A DNA stretch of 64,000 nt from Sphingomonas radiodurans (lineage in GTDB: Bacteria > Pseudomonadota > Alphaproteobacteria > Sphingomonadales > Sphingomonadaceae). Location: NCBI RefSeq assembly GCF_020866845.1, contig NZ_CP086594.1:3252001-3316000 (forward strand), in the 5' to 3' direction. Position 1 is the stretch's first letter; each line of letters opens with the position of its first letter. Shown piece after piece: positions 61,743 to 64,000 of the stretch. The position numbers and the translations under genes are program-made. Below the pieces are notes generated by a model. The model was not told where the DNA came from. It worked only from the letters and a program-made list of their open reading frames with translations, and ran no database searches.

Positions 61743-62317
61743 GCCAGCGCCTTTGCGCCGGTCAGCGCGACGAAATTCGCAAGCAGATCGTGGCCGTGTT
61801 CGGTCGCGATGCTCTCGGGATGGAACTGCACGCCATGGATCGGCAGTTCGCGATGCCGAAGCCCCATTACCGATCCGTCTGGAGCGGTAGCGTTCGGCAC
61901 GAGCACATCGGGCACGTCCTCCACCACCAGCGAATGGTAACGCGTTGCGATGAACGGCGAGGGGAGGCCAGCGAACACGCCCGTCGCATCGTGCGTGATC
62001 GCGCTCGTCTTGCCGTGCATCAGTCCGCCGCGCACCACGCGCCCGCCGAAATGCTGCCCGATCGCCTGATGGCCGAGGCACACGCCCAGCAGCGGCCGCC
62101 GGCTTTCCGCGCAAGCCGCGACTAGATCGAGGCTGATCCCGGCTTCGTTCGGTGTGCAGGGGCCGGGCGAAAGCAGGAAGCCGGTCGCGTCGGATGCGAG
62201 CGCGTCTGCCGCGGTCAGTGCGTCGTTGCGCTCGACGTGCACTTCGGCGCCCAGCTCCATCAGATAATGGACCAGGTTCCAGGTGAAGCTGTCGTAATTG
62301 TCGATGACCAGGATCAT
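61739..62317 (-). CDS. trpG: Anthranilate/aminodeoxychorismate synthase glutaminase subunit
   Basis: 192-residue class I glutamine amidotransferase providing ammonia to anthranilate synthase, and perhaps to p-aminobenzoate synthase. Seen: [29 protein letters not shown], the nucleophile in [16 protein letters not shown] and the histidine-glutamate pair in VQFHPESI. The start [11 protein letters not shown] at 62317 is chosen. It is the first gene of the minus-strand run in the window. trpE is not found here. Confidence 0.95.
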   Translation of the reverse strand: MILVIDNYDSFTWNLVHYLMELGAEVHVERNDALTAADALASDATGFLLSPGPCTPNEAGISLDLVAACAESRRPLLGVCLGHQAIGQHFGGRVVRGGLMHGKTSAITHDATGVFAGLPSPFIATRYHSLVVEDVPDVLVPNATAPDGSVMGLRHRELPIHGVQFHPESIATEHGHDLLANFVALTGAKALA

Positions 62318-62455
62318 GTCGCGCCCGCCATAGCCGAACGCGCCTCCGCCGCAACGGCTGTTGCACCGACGCAATAATACGTAATTGGATCGCGACGTTC
62401 AGACCGGATAAAGTCACCGTGGTGATCGTTGTCTGATTACCAGGAGGTCGCCACA

Positions 62456-62938
62456 ATGTTTCGCCCGCTCGCCATCACCGTCGCCGCGCTCGCGCTGTTC
62501 CCCGCCGCCGCGCTTGCCCAGACGGCGGCCCCGACGCCCGATCAGGCGCAGGCCGAAACCGGTCAGCCGCCGCAGCGCATCCGCCAGGTGAACCTGATGG
62601 GCAACGAAAAATGCCCGGTCGCTGCGGCGGACGAGATCGTGGTGTGCAGCCGGGTCGATCCGAACGAACAGTTCCGCGTCCCCAAGGAATTGCGTCAGCC
62701 AGCCGAAGTGCCGGCGCAGAACCAGAGCTGGGTGAACCGTGCAGCGACCGTCGATCAGGTCGGCCGCGTTGCGGGTGGCTTGCCGAATACCTGTTCGCCG
62801 GTCGGCGCCGGCGGGCAAACCGGATGCGGCATCGTCGCCGCACGCAATTACGCGGCGGAGAAGCGTCAGGCGAAACGCGAGGCGGAGCAGGCTGCGCCCG
62901 GCTCGACGACTGAGCAAGACGACGATCCGCAGGATTGA
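62456..62938 (+). CDS. Hypothetical secreted protein
   Basis: 160-residue protein I do not recognise. Signal peptide with cleavage after ALA-Q (MFRPLAITVAALALFPAAALAQ covers 22 residues). The mature part is Gln/Pro/Ala-rich, with cysteines in EKCPVAA, VVCSRVD, NTCSPVG and TGCGIVAA, and an acidic C-terminus ending DDDPQD. AGGAGG precedes the ATG by 8 bases, a strong start. Divergent from trpG. Likely periplasmic with two disulfides; function unknown. Confidence 0.7.
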   Translation: MFRPLAITVAALALFPAAALAQTAAPTPDQAQAETGQPPQRIRQVNLMGNEKCPVAAADEIVVCSRVDPNEQFRVPKELRQPAEVPAQNQSWVNRAATVDQVGRVAGGLPNTCSPVGAGGQTGCGIVAARNYAAEKRQAKREAEQAAPGSTTEQDDDPQD

Positions 62939-62963
62939 TCGGCGCTCCGCTGGCTGAGAAGAG

Positions 62964-64000
62964 CTATTTCTCGGCCAGCAGCCGCACCAGGTCCGCCTTC
63001 CAGAACTTCGCCCAGGTATGCGTCCCGTGCCCCTTGGTCTCGGTGCTCGCCGCGATCAGCCGGAAGGTTGCACGCGGCATTCGCTTGGCCGCCGGCTCGA
63101 CCACGCCATAACCCGACGGGTTGATGAAATCGTCGCTCGAGTTGATCCACAACACCGGCACGGTGATCTTCTCGAGCGCCGGCGACGGATCGTAGTTTCG
63201 CGACGAATCGAGCTGGTAGATGTAATCGTTGGCATCGCGCCCGGCGCTGTTGCGTGCCAGCGCCTCAGCCAGGAACGCCTCTGCGGCGGGCCGCGTCGGA
63301 TATAGCTTCTGCAACGCCAGCGGGTTGGCCCCCGCGATGATCGACAGGCTCGACGCGGTGCGCAGGCCCTGCTGCGGCTGTGCGATGTAGTTGCCGCCCG
63401 CCCACGCCGGATCGGCCTGGATCGCGTCGATCGTCATCTTGCGCCACATGCGGTTGAGCCCCGCGATCTGCACTGGCAGACACGCAAAGGGCGCCAGCCG
63501 CTCGGCGAACCCGGGGTAGGTCTCGCCCCACACGAACGCATGCATGCAGCCCATCGACGTGCCCAGGATCACCTTCAGCCGCGTGACGCCGATCGCCTCC
63601 AGCATCGCCTTCTGCCCGGCGACCATGTCGTCGTAATCGTACTTCGGAAACGCCATCCGCTTGCCGTCCGAAGGCTTGGACGAGGCACCATGGCCGATAT
63701 TGTCCGGCAGGATGACGAAGTGCGTGCGGATGTCGAACGGCTGGCCAGGGCCGTAGAGCTCGTCCGCAAACTGCGGCTGGATGAATTGCTTGCCCGTGCC
63801 GCCGGTGCCGTGAAGCACCATCACCGCATTGTCGATCCGCCCGTCCGGCCCGCGATGCGGCGTGCCGAGCGTCGTGTAATGCATCCGCAGGTCCATCGTC
63901 TCGCCGGTCTTGAAGCGGAAGCCGGGGAGGGTGATGTCGCCCTCCTTGATCAGCCACGTCGTTGCGGCAGGGGCGGGGCGCGCCGGCGTGGCGACTGGCT
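62964..64000 (-). CDS. Homoserine acetyltransferase-like alpha/beta hydrolase (5' end off window)
   Basis: Alpha/beta hydrolase of the MetX-like family, open to the right edge, so its N-terminus lies outside the window. The visible part begins PVATPARPAPAATTWLIKEG, an Ala/Pro-rich stretch that could follow a signal peptide, then the hydrolase core with MVLHGTGGTGKQF, the nucleophile in LGTSMGCMHAFVWG, aspartate in NSSDDFINP and histidine in TKGHGTHTWAKFW. The serine nucleophile in GTSMG matches the MetX-type elbow. Homoserine acetylation is not assured, since many secreted members are hydrolases. An internal ATG at 63896 is not the likely start. Confidence 0.8.
   Translation of the reverse strand, partial: PVATPARPAPAATTWLIKEGDITLPGFRFKTGETMDLRMHYTTLGTPHRGPDGRIDNAVMVLHGTGGTGKQFIQPQFADELYGPGQPFDIRTHFVILPDNIGHGASSKPSDGKRMAFPKYDYDDMVAGQKAMLEAIGVTRLKVILGTSMGCMHAFVWGETYPGFAERLAPFACLPVQIAGLNRMWRKMTIDAIQADPAWAGGNYIAQPQQGLRTASSLSIIAGANPLALQKLYPTRPAAEAFLAEALARNSAGRDANDYIYQLDSSRNYDPSPALEKITVPVLWINSSDDFINPSGYGVVEPAAKRMPRATFRLIAASTETKGHGTHTWAKFWKADLVRLLAEK

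Noticed and set aside
62318..62455. Possible trp attenuator upstream of trpG
   Set aside because: No Trp-rich leader peptide or alternating hairpins could be seen in the gap.

Overview
The window is chromosomal DNA from a GC-rich alphaproteobacterium, most probably a sphingomonad (Sphingomonas or a close relative). The evidence is a CtrA master regulator with a CtrA box and a GANTC site upstream, GAAC-N7-GAAC LexA boxes, an alphaproteobacterial heat-shock promoter before dnaK, and the order trpG-trpD-trpC-moaC / moeA-lexA / comEC / gltX-gltA, which I recall as typical of sphingomonads. There is no prophage, transposase, CRISPR array, rRNA or plasmid function. The genes are densely packed and no gene-free stretch exceeds 300 bases. 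The larger gaps mostly hold REP-like inverted repeats.

Layout. 1-2453 (-): a membrane-anchored PAS-GGDEF-EAL protein, cut by the left edge. 2510-11281: class I fumarase, an overlapping DUF969-DUF979-DUF2891 operon (probable 5-oxoproline uptake), a nitronate-monooxygenase-like flavoprotein with an enoyl-CoA hydratase, chorismate mutase, a polyprenyl diphosphate synthase and a CDF metal exporter. 11482-18434: a glycosyltransferase, ctrA, an AI-2E-type permease, a cysteine hydrolase, and a LysR/pirin/WrbA group. 18515-26406: M15 peptidase, RluA-type pseudouridine synthase, DUF983 protein, ArfB, an orphan LuxR-type regulator, MscS channel, topoisomerase IB, PfpI protein and FdhD.

26500-35172 is the most accessory-looking part. 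It holds three SDRs, an APH/ecdysteroid-kinase-like phosphotransferase, an epoxide hydrolase, a flavin-containing monooxygenase and two overlapping acyl-CoA dehydrogenases, arranged around a divergent promoter with a perfect small palindrome. It looks like a catabolic pathway for an unknown oxygenated or hydrophobic substrate, in which a hydroxyl may be phosphorylated. It is the best candidate here for something undescribed, but this is inference.

35173-43130 is housekeeping: nth, dapB, a class III sirtuin, lepB-rnc-era, pgi and gor. 43155-48250: a lipid kinase, a small HExxH protein, a PCu(A)C copper chaperone, and dnaK-dnaJ behind a sigma-32 promoter. 48279-56017: a secreted protein, tRNA-Arg(CCG), a thioesterase, gltX-gltA with a coupled 66-residue membrane protein, comEC, and a second, canonical nitronate monooxygenase. 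56099-62317: lexA (three phased GAAC repeats), moeA, a secreted M24 peptidase, moaC and trpCDG. The right edge holds a secreted hypothetical protein and an alpha/beta hydrolase cut by the window end.
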